Assembly (NCBI GenBank): GCA_041750975.1
Contig: JBGSYN010000040.1
Location: 1-20,331 of the forward strand
Source of the DNA: JBGSYN01 sp041750975
Lineage (GTDB): Bacteria; Pseudomonadota; Alphaproteobacteria; Geminicoccales; Geminicoccaceae
Direction of reading: 5' to 3'
Length of the DNA stretch: 20,331 bases
Shown here: positions 1-6,641 of the stretch, piece after piece
Numbering within the stretch: position 1 is the stretch's first letter
How the letters are laid out: each line of letters starts with the position of its first letter
Made by a program: the position numbers and the translations under genes
Notes under the pieces: model-generated
What the model was told of the DNA's origin: nothing
Seen by the model: only the letters and a program-made list of their open reading frames with translations
Database searches by the model: none

Positions 1-855
1 CAGAACGATGTTCGCCAGATCTGACAGGGGTATTTGATGCGGGCGCCCGCTCTTGTTGCGTTCCGCTGGTATGGTCCAAAGTCGAGCACCATAGTCGATC
101 TCGTCCCAGCGCATCTGGCTGACTTCGTCGCGCCGTTGGCCTGTGAGCAGGAGCATTTGGACCGCGCTGCCGATGGGAAACGCTAGAGCTTCCGCCGCAT
201 GCCAGATCCTTCGAATCTCAGTATCGGTGAGCACACGGTCACGCGATTGCTCCTTAAAGGGCGCACGGATATCGCTCGCAGGGGAGGTGTCAATTGTCCC
301 ACGTTCGACGCACCAACCGAAAAACCTCTTGGAGTGCGCTAGCAAGCGATTGGTACCCTGAACGACGCCACGGCCCCTAACGTCGTCGAGCATGTGATGA
401 ATGTCGGATCGGTTAATACTTGCTATCGGGCGCGAGCCGTGGAGCCTGCAAAGGTTATTGCGCAGATGCCCGGCGGTGTCTTTCCACGAGCGCTGGTTGG
501 GTTTGGCATAGTTCTCGATGTAAGCCTCGACGAGGTCGGAGATGGTCTCCAGCCGTCGCTTGTCGGAGCCTGCGCCGGGCTTATAGGCCTCATCCGGGGC
601 GATGCCTCGCAGTGATTGCTGTTTGAGCTTTCTCGCGGTGGTTCGGGCGTCGGCAACGCCCATGCCTGGGAAATGACCGAGGGTAGCCATTCGCTGTCGA
701 CCGTAATGGCGCAGCTTCAAGATGAAGGTTCGCCGGCTGGCGCCGATGCGGATGCCCAATCCGGCTTCACTTTGGTCCCAAACAGTAAGGCGTCCGGTAG
801 CCGGTGGCCGCAGCCGTTCGATCATCAAGTCCGTAAGACGCTTGGAATTGGCCAT
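1..855 (-). CDS. Tyrosine (phage-type) integrase, C-terminus cut by the window edge
   Basis: Integrase of the P4/DUF4102 type that would insert and excise a mobile element at a tRNA gene. I translated the minus strand from the ATG at 855-853; 285 codons stay open to base 1. The N-terminus (MANSKRLTDL, then GLGIRIGASRRTFILKLR and a GRQRMATLGHFPGM stretch) is the arm-binding domain usual in this family. A SAM-like core-binding domain lies at about residues 105-190. The catalytic domain begins near 205, with box I LLLTGQRRDEV (catalytic Arg about 241, Glu about 244) and the beta-hairpin Lys about 268 in ERNKSGRPHQIPLS. The HxxR, H/W and Tyr nucleophile motifs would lie beyond the window, so activity cannot be judged. 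No strong Shine-Dalgarno sequence precedes the start; instead an inverted repeat ends one base before the ATG. A tRNA-Arg fragment about 170 bases upstream fits as its attachment site. Family call is firm; target is inference. Confidence 0.88.
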   Translation of the reverse strand, partial: MANSKRLTDLMIERLRPPATGRLTVWDQSEAGLGIRIGASRRTFILKLRHYGRQRMATLGHFPGMGVADARTTARKLKQQSLRGIAPDEAYKPGAGSDKRRLETISDLVEAYIENYAKPNQRSWKDTAGHLRNNLCRLHGSRPIASINRSDIHHMLDDVRGRGVVQGTNRLLAHSKRFFGWCVERGTIDTSPASDIRAPFKEQSRDRVLTDTEIRRIWHAAEALAFPIGSAVQMLLLTGQRRDEVSQMRWDEIDYGARLWTIPAERNKSGRPHQIPLSDLANIVL

Positions 856-856
856 A

Positions 857-899
857 CTTGGTATCCGCTACGGTGTTGGCTACCAGAGTGGATACCAAG
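857..899. promoter_or_regulatory. Inverted repeat at the integrase start: operator or arm-type sites
   Basis: CTTGGTATCC at 857-866 is repeated as the exact reverse complement GGATACCAAG at 890-899. A related half-site, GTTGGCTACC, lies between them at 875-884. The repeat begins one base before the integrase ATG (minus strand), so it covers the ribosome-binding region and probably the core promoter. Similar repeats beside integrase genes serve as integrase or excisionase arm sites or as autoregulatory operators. Which applies here cannot be told from sequence. Confidence 0.55.
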
Positions 900-1026
900 A
901 TTGCGCGGATAGGGCCAGATCCAACCGCACAGCAGTGGACGCATGCAGCCACTAAATACTTATAATCATTTGGTTTAATTGAACAATATGGAAAACATGC
1001 GAATTGTGGTGAACACCAGACCACAG

Positions 1027-1073
1027 GACTACGGATCAGGAGGTTAGGAGTTCGAATCTTCTCGGGCGCGCCA
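1027..1073 (+). other. Attachment-site remnant: 3' part of tRNA-Arg(ACG)
   Basis: The segment reads as the 3' half of a tRNA. The anticodon loop CTACGGA is at 1029-1035 (anticodon ACG at 1031-1033), with the 3' anticodon strand TCAGG at 1036-1040. The T arm AGGAG/TTCGAAT/CTTCT at 1046-1062 can form five pairs, one of them G-T. The acceptor strand CGGGCGC at 1063-1069 is followed by G and CCA. The 5' half (acceptor GCGCCCG, D arm) is absent, and the 5' anticodon stem pairs only at its last two bases. Tyrosine integrases often cross over in this part of a tRNA gene and leave such a copy at the distal end of the element. With the tRNA 3' end pointing right, the element would lie to the left, on the same side as the integrase, and the bases to the right would be host flank. 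Confidence 0.75.
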
Positions 1074-1112
1074 TCATCTCAGGCATTCGACTTTCGCGAC
1101 GCGCTATACCGC

Positions 1113-1240
1113 TCAGCTCAGATAGGTTTTGAGGAGCGAGGCGCCGATCGTGTATCTGGGGTCGACCATGTTGGCAAGGCGGACCCGTCTGGCCGGCGTG
1201 AGCAAAGCGTCTTGTCGAGGCGGTAGCCTGCGACAAGAAT
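1113..1240 (-). pseudogene. Decayed 3' end of a second acetamidase/formamidase gene
   Basis: The minus strand of 1113-1202 encodes a C-terminus ending RLANMVDPRYTIGASLLKTYLS and a TGA stop (shown here only as a family ending). It corresponds to the last 30 or so residues of the intact acetamidase ending at 5652. The DNA from 1112 to about 1204 matches 5651-5743 with scattered substitutions. Beyond that the match continues weakly to about 1240 after a gap of about 10 bases, which breaks the frame. No start, no upstream domain and no ribosome-binding site are visible. It is an old paralogue or displaced copy rather than a recent duplicate. It begins about 40 bases after the tRNA attachment remnant. 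Confidence 0.75.
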
Positions 1241-1510
1241 AATGTTGGACACAAGGATTGAGCCACGCAGTGCTTGGCCTTCTATGCTATTTGTGACTAA
1301 ATGCCTGTACCCGCGTACCTTGTGCGCGTTAATCACGCGCTCGCTGTTCAATATCTGTATCGGCTATCCACAAGAGGGGCGCCGCTCTGCGCAGCGAGTC
1401 GAGATATAACTTTTCGAGACGTCTACGCACAGAGATATGCGGGCTGACCGCCACGAGGCCAAGGCGACCGTCGATTTTCCCTCTTTAAGGGAGGGCCGAC
1501 GTCCAGCATT
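1241..1510. other. Intergenic stretch with no supported gene
   Basis: No convincing gene is seen. On the minus strand a stop-free run from about 1484 down to a TAA near 1332 encodes a protein-like string (LGLVAVSPHISVRRRLEKLY, then LDSLRRAAPLLWIA). It has no ATG and no ribosome-binding site, and I do not recognise it; it may be the remains of a decayed gene. A short 5-bp hairpin (TCCCT/AGGGA, near 1478-1492) has no T-run and does not qualify as a terminator. Confidence 0.3.
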
Positions 1511-1630
1511 TCAATGAATCATTCCCCGCAGGATTTCCCGAACGATCTGATTCCCTAGCCGAATGCGCCACTTCAGCCCCCAATCGTCTATCGCAAGGAG
1601 CCCATACCGACGCAACTCGGATAATCTCAT
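1511..1630 (-). CDS. Possible 39-residue ORF overlapping the end of the TetR gene
   Basis: The ATG at 1630-1628 overlaps the TGA of the TetR gene (1629-1627) as ATGA, a usual sign of translational coupling. The ORF runs 39 codons (MRLSELRRYGLLAIDDWGLK start, Arg/Ile-rich end) to a TGA at 1513-1511. It has no recognisable domain and no signal or membrane segment. The overlap could be chance, and the neighbouring DNA contains other gene debris, so I give it a low score. A truncated remnant of a larger gene is as likely as a real small protein. Confidence 0.2.
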   Translation of the reverse strand: MRLSELRRYGLLAIDDWGLKWRIRLGNQIVREILRGMIH

Positions 1631-2259
1631 CGCGGGCGTTCGCTAGGTAGAACGCCATTTGATAAGGTTCTTACTTTTCCCTTGCCTGCGGTCGCCGCAT
1701 CGATCAGCGCTGCCGCTGCGGCCCTTGCGGCCGCCAGGCGGGGCGCTCCGCCGCCGCTCGCATGGGTCTGCACGACGGCTCCGTCGAACAACATATATAG
1801 TTGATAGGCCAGCGTTTCCGGATCATCGGCGCCAGCCTCGCGGCTGAGTTTGCCGATATAGTCAAGCATCATCCGCTTGTGCTCGTTGGCTGCCCGATGA
1901 ATCGGATCGTCGAGGTCATGATATTCCGCCGTGGCATTGAGAAACATGCAGCCGGTGAAATCGGTCTGTTTGAACCAGCTTTCGAGAAAGTCGAACAGTG
2001 CGATCAGCCGTTCGCGCGCTTCATCCGAAGCCCGCTCCACTTCACGCATGATGACGTTGCGAGAGACCTCGTCACGGCGCCGCAAGACAGCCAGGATCAG
2101 CTCTTCCTTGGTGCGGAAGTGATGATAAAGCGCGACCCTCGAAACGCCCGCCTCTTCGACCAGGCGCGCAATTCCAACCGCATGATAGCCATGACGGGAG
2201 AATAGTCGGGTCGCCGTCTCAATCAGGCGCTCACGGGGCGGCAGGCTGCTGGCCGGCAT
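1627..2259 (-). CDS. TetR/AcrR-family transcriptional regulator
   Basis: DNA-binding repressor-type regulator of about 210 residues, normal length for the family. The N-terminal helix-turn-helix is clear: RERLIETATRLFSRHGYHAV, then VEEAGVSRVALYHHFRTKEEL, covering about residues 8-55. The C-terminal ligand domain contains GCMFLNATAEYHDLDDPIH, a pattern seen in TetR proteins with the TetR_C_11-like fold. The ligand is unknown. I chose ATG 2259-2257 (MPASSLPPRERL); a TTG three codons upstream is possible but has a GAGG only two bases in front of it. No structural gene stands directly beside it. The nearest candidates are the transglycosylase remnant on the other side of its promoter and the possible 39-residue ORF downstream, so its target is unclear; it may mainly regulate itself. 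Confidence 0.88.
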   Translation of the reverse strand: MPASSLPPRERLIETATRLFSRHGYHAVGIARLVEEAGVSRVALYHHFRTKEELILAVLRRRDEVSRNVIMREVERASDEARERLIALFDFLESWFKQTDFTGCMFLNATAEYHDLDDPIHRAANEHKRMMLDYIGKLSREAGADDPETLAYQLYMLFDGAVVQTHASGGGAPRLAAARAAAAALIDAATAGKGKVRTLSNGVLPSERPR

Positions 2260-2627
2260 CTCGTACAAACCTCATCCGTTATATCTTTACCGTTTGGTCT
2301 GATTCCATTGAGGACCCGATCGCGTTCGAGACCAGACCGATCTTTAAATGGAACAACTTAGATCGTAATCCGCCTCCGGACGGTTTGCTGTAGCAAATCA
2401 CAAAAGAGTGAGGCATCACGAAAAGATATTACCAGATCGACTGATCTTATCTATAGAATTGGATAGCGAATTAAGATCGCTGGAACTAGCAAAATGCGGG
2501 AGTTTTGGCCTGTTATGCTATGCAATCGTCCGAGCTCAGCAAAGACCGAACGCTCTTGTTTCAGCAGCGCGACATGGCGATGCGCACTGAATCGAATCGT
2601 CAGATTGCGTAATCAGGAAGTGTCGTC
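2260..2627. promoter_or_regulatory. TetR upstream region with a possible operator
   Basis: About 370 bases hold no supported gene. TTTGGTCTGA (2293-2302) and GAGACCAGACC (2328-2338) form an imperfect inverted pair 25-45 bases apart, about 35-80 bases upstream of the TetR start. The GGTCT/AGACC half-sites resemble operators of some TetR/AcrR regulators. The spacing is wider than a usual single operator, so these may be two half-sites or coincidence. A 60-codon plus-strand ORF at 2408-2590 has no ribosome-binding site and no recognisable features, and I do not support it. Confidence 0.25.
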
Positions 2628-3048
2628 ATGAGCACAGTGTACACGAATCGTACGGGGTGCAACCTGCCGTCAGCAGCTAGCCGTCTTCTGCTCGACTGCA
2701 TTCTCGTCACACCGTGTTTGGCCGGCTGTGGCGGATTCCACCGTACCGCCGCCGACTTACATGCGGATGCCCACGATTTCGTCTGGGGCGGCAAGGGAAA
2801 TGGAGCATCCGTTGATCATGATCCGTCAAGACGAATTCGCGACGATTTTTCAGGAAACACGGCGCAATATCCGGCAGAGGCTGCGAAGATTTGCATCAAG
2901 AATATGGCGGTCATGTCCCGCATGGTCTGGGTCCGCTACCATGCCGGTGGAGCAGATCTGTCGCTGGTTCGAGCGCGACCTGCCATTCGAGCAGACCCGC
3001 GGCAATCTCGGCCAGGTCGCGGCCGCAGCGACGGACTACTCCGACTGA
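2628..3048 (+). pseudogene. Wrecked second copy of the MltC-like lytic transglycosylase
   Basis: Pieces of the intact transglycosylase at 4266-5555 reappear in order but in alternating frames. Frame A from ATG 2628 gives a lipoprotein-like start (lipobox CLAGC) then GFHRTAADLHADAHDFVW, matching GFRNTVSNLYVDARDFFW. Frame B gives EHPLIMIRQDEFATIF, matching KHPVMMARQDQVDAIV. Frame A again gives MVWVRY, matching TVWVHY. Frame B then gives FERDLPFEQTRGNL, matching LESDLPFDETKAYL, to a stop at 3048. Everything between the WVRY segment and the C-terminal segment is deleted, including the whole SLT catalytic domain and its Glu. AGGAAG at 2615-2620 still stands before the ATG, so a short lipoprotein of about 150 residues could be made, but it cannot be an enzyme. 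Confidence 0.82.
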
Positions 3049-3105
3049 AATCGCTAGCTCCCAGCGTAACCCATCCCCTCTCTAACTAGGACTGGAGACT
3101 TTGCA

Positions 3106-4197
3106 ATGCGCGCGCTCTCACCCGCTGAGGCTGTTCAATCGCTCAATTCTAAAGGGACAAACGCCCGAACTTTTCCAACAAATACCATGCGTAAATTGAT
3201 CGTCAATCGTGCCATCGGCCTTGGTCTCGTGACCCTGATGGCTGCACCGTTCGTGCTTGTCGTTGCCGCAATCCTGATCTTTGGCAAGGCGGCCATTGAC
3301 GCCGGCGGTGTTTATGGCGCGCAGATTGCCGGTATCGCCCGCACGGTTAATGACGAAATCGCCCCGCGCCTGGATGATTTGCGCCAGTCCTATCAAAGCG
3401 TCGCCGACGGCGTTCAGCGCTTCGAGGGTGACATACGACAGACCCTGGCACGACTGGGCAGCGTGCCCGATTTGACCATTGAGCGGGGTCAGCTTGGCTC
3501 TACGCCGCCGATACGCATCGTCGTGCCGAACCGCAACTACAAGATCGCTTCATCGGATCTGCGGCCCGACAATGTTCACCGGACAGGTTTCGAGCTCGCC
3601 CAATTCGGCAGGAGCAATCCCTTCAGCGGCAATCCCTTTAGCAGCCCGCCCTCCGTGCCGAACCCCACCGCCACACTGCCCTCGATCGAATTGAGCACAG
3701 GTAGCCTTCTCAACCAGACGCTGCCGAGCCAGGCGATCCCCCCGCGCAGCCTGAGCCTTTCGACCGAACCCGTCCGCGCCGCGCTGCGGCCGGTTTCCGA
3801 CGGCTTCGGTCAAGCAATCGGTGTGGTCCAGCGTCCCTTAAGCGACGCCATTCAGCAGACCGGCGCAGTGGTGCAGCCCTTGCTCGCGCTGCGCGATGAT
3901 ATTGTCGCGATTGCTGGACCGCTGCGGGAGTTGGGACAGGCGTTTGTGCTCGTCGCCGTCCTGCTCGCTGCGGCATTTGTCGTCTTTGTCATTACCCATG
4001 CCATCGCTGCCGTGATCGTCGCCGTGCGTCGCCCTGCCGAATCGGGGACCGCGTTCCTGGTCAGCGGGCCGCTCGGGTATTTCGGATTTGTCGGCAATTG
4101 CGTCCGGCAAGAAGCGTTCTCGCGTCTCACCAACCCTCGCGAGGAGATGCGCGCCGTCGGCGGCAACGGCCCGATCGCTCACAATGCGGCCGCCTGA
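3106..4197 (+). CDS. Unknown protein with N- and C-terminal membrane segments
   Basis: I do not recognise the family. The protein has 363 residues. One hydrophobic segment lies at about residues 34-60 (IGLGLVTLMAAPFVLVVAAI) and a second at about 276-306 (AFVLVAVLLAAAFVVFVITH). Between them is a region that would lie in the periplasm. It starts with a possible coiled helix (about 70-115, RLDDLRQSYQSVADGVQRFE), continues through a Pro/Ser/Asn-rich linker (about 170-215) and ends in another helical part. The last 50 residues would be cytoplasmic. GGAG at 3094-3097 sits eight bases before ATG 3106, which decides the start; the later ATG at 3187 has no such site. The next gene, a lytic transglycosylase, begins 68 bases after its stop, so a role in envelope or septum assembly together with that enzyme is possible but inferred only from position. 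Confidence 0.72.
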   Translation: MRALSPAEAVQSLNSKGTNARTFPTNTMRKLIVNRAIGLGLVTLMAAPFVLVVAAILIFGKAAIDAGGVYGAQIAGIARTVNDEIAPRLDDLRQSYQSVADGVQRFEGDIRQTLARLGSVPDLTIERGQLGSTPPIRIVVPNRNYKIASSDLRPDNVHRTGFELAQFGRSNPFSGNPFSSPPSVPNPTATLPSIELSTGSLLNQTLPSQAIPPRSLSLSTEPVRAALRPVSDGFGQAIGVVQRPLSDAIQQTGAVVQPLLALRDDIVAIAGPLRELGQAFVLVAVLLAAAFVVFVITHAIAAVIVAVRRPAESGTAFLVSGPLGYFGFVGNCVRQEAFSRLTNPREEMRAVGGNGPIAHNAAA

Positions 4198-4265
4198 AGA
4201 CCCATACGCTGGCGGCGGCCTTCCGATGCCGCCGCCCGATGCCTCTGTACCGAAAAGGCCATGCT

Positions 4266-5555
4266 ATGCCCCGCCTCCGAAACCTGACGCAATGGTGCGG
4301 TCACAAGGTTAGCGCGCGCCCCGATCTTCCTGTCGGGCCGAGGCTCCGGCGGCGCAGTGTCCTTGCTGCTTTGGGTACTGCTTCGCTGGTGGGTGGCTGC
4401 GCCGGTTTCAGAAACACGGTCAGCAATCTCTATGTTGACGCCCGTGATTTCTTCTGGCGCGGACCGGAAGACGACAAACATCCGGTGATGATGGCGCGGC
4501 AAGACCAGGTCGACGCTATCGTGCGTGCGGCACAGGAGGATTATCTGCGGGAAACCCGCAAAACGTGGGGCGATGCCGGCGCGATCCCCTCGAAGACGGT
4601 TTGGGTCCACTATGACGAACCGATGACAACCCGCGCGGTAATGGATTTCGAAGCGGGCAAGTTGCGGGCGGAAACGCTCGTCGAGCCCGGCGATGATCGG
4701 GACACTGCGATCGAACGCCTGGAAGCCACCATCGTTAGCACCCGGGCCGCTTCGGCCGCCGACCTTAAAGTTTTGGATGGCACCCGCGCCCGCGCCGAGA
4801 TGGCGGCCGAACAACAGGGCCTCGTCCTGCCGGGTACGGAGCAGGAGTTCGCCAAGACACCGCTGTTCGATGATGTCATCCCGGACACGGGCGATCGCGA
4901 CGACGTCGTGGTCGACGAGGAACTCCTGTTCGGCGTCGACGGTGCAACGCGCATCAAGCTGACTGCCATTGTGCCGTTCGTAGACGGTTATTACGGCCGC
5001 CTCGCTGTCAACTACGCCGACGCTGTACTGCGCGATGCCCACCGACACGAAGTGCCGCCGTCGCTTCTCTTGGCGATCATGCAGGCGGAAAGTGCGTTCA
5101 ATCCGCGCGCCACGTCGCACATCCCGGCCTACGGATTGATGCAGATCGTGCCGCGGTCGGCCGGCCTGGATGCCTATGACTTCGTGCACGGCATGATGCG
5201 CTTGTTGGGCCCGGAATATCTCTATGATCCGAATAACAACATCGAGCTAGGTTCGGCCTATCTCTGGATCCTCAATGGCCGCTATTTGCGTTCGATCGAA
5301 CATCCGGAAAGCCGCCGCTATTGCGTCATTGCCGCATACAACACCGGTGCGGGCAATGTTGCTCGGGCCTTTTCCGGGACCACCAGCGTCAAGGCGGCGG
5401 CACCGATTATCAATGCTCTGTCGCCCGATGACGTGTTCGCCAGGCTCGAGAGCGACTTGCCGTTCGACGAAACCAAGGCCTACCTCGTCAAGGTCAATAC
5501 CGCCCGCGAGACCTATCGTGCCTGGGACGACATCGTGCCCGCCGATGGGGCCTGA
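4266..5555 (+). CDS. mltC: MltC-like lytic murein transglycosylase lipoprotein
   Basis: Cleaves the MurNAc-GlcNAc bond of peptidoglycan with formation of 1,6-anhydroMurNAc, anchored to a membrane by its lipid. It has 429 residues from ATG 4266, chosen because AAGG at 4255-4258 lies seven bases upstream; the frame is open from 4098 but overlaps the preceding gene. The signal peptide RRRSVLAALGTASLVGGC ends in a lipobox with Cys 45 and carries an Arg-rich, Tat-like n-region. The N-terminal part (residues about 46-235) contains DARDFFW and HPVMMARQ, like the MltC DUF3393 domain. The SLT domain follows, with catalytic Glu about 275 in AIMQAESAFNP, then YGLMQIVP and AAYNTGAGN. The C-terminal LPFDETKAYL segment is also typical. 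The degraded copy at 2628-3048 retains its outer parts only. Confidence 0.85.
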   Translation: MPRLRNLTQWCGHKVSARPDLPVGPRLRRRSVLAALGTASLVGGCAGFRNTVSNLYVDARDFFWRGPEDDKHPVMMARQDQVDAIVRAAQEDYLRETRKTWGDAGAIPSKTVWVHYDEPMTTRAVMDFEAGKLRAETLVEPGDDRDTAIERLEATIVSTRAASAADLKVLDGTRARAEMAAEQQGLVLPGTEQEFAKTPLFDDVIPDTGDRDDVVVDEELLFGVDGATRIKLTAIVPFVDGYYGRLAVNYADAVLRDAHRHEVPPSLLLAIMQAESAFNPRATSHIPAYGLMQIVPRSAGLDAYDFVHGMMRLLGPEYLYDPNNNIELGSAYLWILNGRYLRSIEHPESRRYCVIAAYNTGAGNVARAFSGTTSVKAAAPIINALSPDDVFARLESDLPFDETKAYLVKVNTARETYRAWDDIVPADGA

Positions 5556-5559
5556 GCAA

Positions 5560-5580
5560 CGTCCGCCTCGGACGCACGTT
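5560..5580 (+). terminator. Weak hairpin after the transglycosylase gene
   Basis: CGTCCG (5560-5565) and CGGACG (5569-5574) form a six-pair stem with a three-base loop, five bases after the transglycosylase stop. It is followed by CACGTTCTTG, which is only moderately T-rich. It may end transcription between the convergent genes, but it lacks a proper T-run. Confidence 0.3.
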
Positions 5581-5651
5581 CTTGACTCGTGACCACCGAC
5601 AAGACCCGGAGTTTGCGCCGTCGCCGGGGGGCGCTGGCAACCACGCCTGGC

Positions 5652-6641
5652 TCAGCTCAGATAGGTTTTGAGGATCGAGGCGCCGATTGTGTATTTGGGG
5701 TCGACCATATTGGCGAGGCGGACCCGGCCGGCCTGGGTGAGCAGGAAGTAGGCCTCGGCTTCGTCGAAGCTGTAATCCGCGACCAGCCATCGGATCAGTT
5801 CCCGGTAGGCGATACGCGCCGCGTCCTCCATCGGCCGGCCGCTGCCGATGGTCATGATGAAACGGTCGTTTTCGAGCCTCGGCCAGGCGATCGGCCAGTT
5901 CTTGATCAGATCGACCTGGATCGTCGTCGTCGACGGGATCTCGACCGCGACGCCGCAAAGCTCTCCATCGCCTTGCGTCGCGTGGCAATCGCCGAGATAG
6001 AGATAAGCGCCCTCATGCTGGACCGGGAAATAGAGGACCGCCCCCGGACCGATATCCGGCAGATCCATATTGCCGCCCCAATAATCCGGCTGCAGCGAGC
6101 TTACGGCCTCGATCTCTGGACTGATGCCTAGGGTGCCGATGAAGGGCTCATAGGGCAGGGTGATCTTCTCGTTGAAGATGATGCCTGCTTCCGTGACCTC
6201 CATTTTCTTGACGCGCTCGGGCAGGGGCGGATGGAGCATGGCGGTATTGTTGGTCGAGACCAGGCCGCCGAATTCGTTGATCAGCGCCGTCGTGCCGACC
6301 GGCTGCGGACCGCGCGGCTTGATGCTGTGAATATGGACGCAGAGCACATCGCCCTTCGAGGCACCCTCGACGGCGATCGGGCCGCATTGCGGATTGAGGA
6401 ACGGAAAATTCAGGACCTCGGAGGGCTTGTCGGATTCGCTCTTGATAGCCCCTTCGAAGGCGTCCGGGGTCTCGGCGACGACGATATCGCCCGGCGATAC
6501 CCGCATGACCGGCTCGACATAGGGACCGTAGACATAGGGGTATGAGCCCTGTCGCTCGGTCGTCAGGTTATGGGTCCGGGCCGGCTCGCCCTTGGCGACG
6601 CCCTTGCGTGCCATATAAGTTTGCTTGATCCAATCGCTCAT
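5652..6641 (-). CDS. Acetamidase/formamidase family amidohydrolase
   Basis: Hydrolyses short aliphatic amides (formamide to formate and ammonia, or acetamide) in the cytoplasm. The 329-residue length is close to the family norm. Family signatures visible are VMRVSPGDIVVAET near residue 48, PYEPFIGTLGISPE near 162, DYWGGNMDLPDIGPG near 185 and GDCHATQGDGELCGVAVEIP near 218. AAGGGAG stands seven bases before ATG 6641. The start overlaps the stop of the livM gene as ATGA, so it is the last gene of the transporter operon. A Liv-type transporter with a formamidase recalls the fmd genes of Methylophilus, where the transporter carries short amides and urea. Substrate choice between formamide, acetamide and others cannot be read from sequence. 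A remnant of a related gene lies at 1113-1240. Confidence 0.88.
   Translation of the reverse strand: MSDWIKQTYMARKGVAKGEPARTHNLTTERQGSYPYVYGPYVEPVMRVSPGDIVVAETPDAFEGAIKSESDKPSEVLNFPFLNPQCGPIAVEGASKGDVLCVHIHSIKPRGPQPVGTTALINEFGGLVSTNNTAMLHPPLPERVKKMEVTEAGIIFNEKITLPYEPFIGTLGISPEIEAVSSLQPDYWGGNMDLPDIGPGAVLYFPVQHEGAYLYLGDCHATQGDGELCGVAVEIPSTTTIQVDLIKNWPIAWPRLENDRFIMTIGSGRPMEDAARIAYRELIRWLVADYSFDEAEAYFLLTQAGRVRLANMVDPKYTIGASILKTYLS

Noticed and set aside
1027..1073. A functional tRNA-Arg gene
   Set aside because: The acceptor 5' strand, D arm and most of the 5' anticodon stem are missing upstream of 1027, so it cannot fold into a full tRNA.
1478..1492. TCCCT/AGGGA hairpin downstream of the TetR gene as a terminator
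   Set aside because: Only five pairs and no T-run on either strand.
4179..5189. 336-codon minus-strand ORF opposite the transglycosylase
   Set aside because: It is a shadow of the real SLT-domain gene: no motif, no ribosome-binding site, His/Arg-rich composition typical of antisense frames in high-GC DNA.
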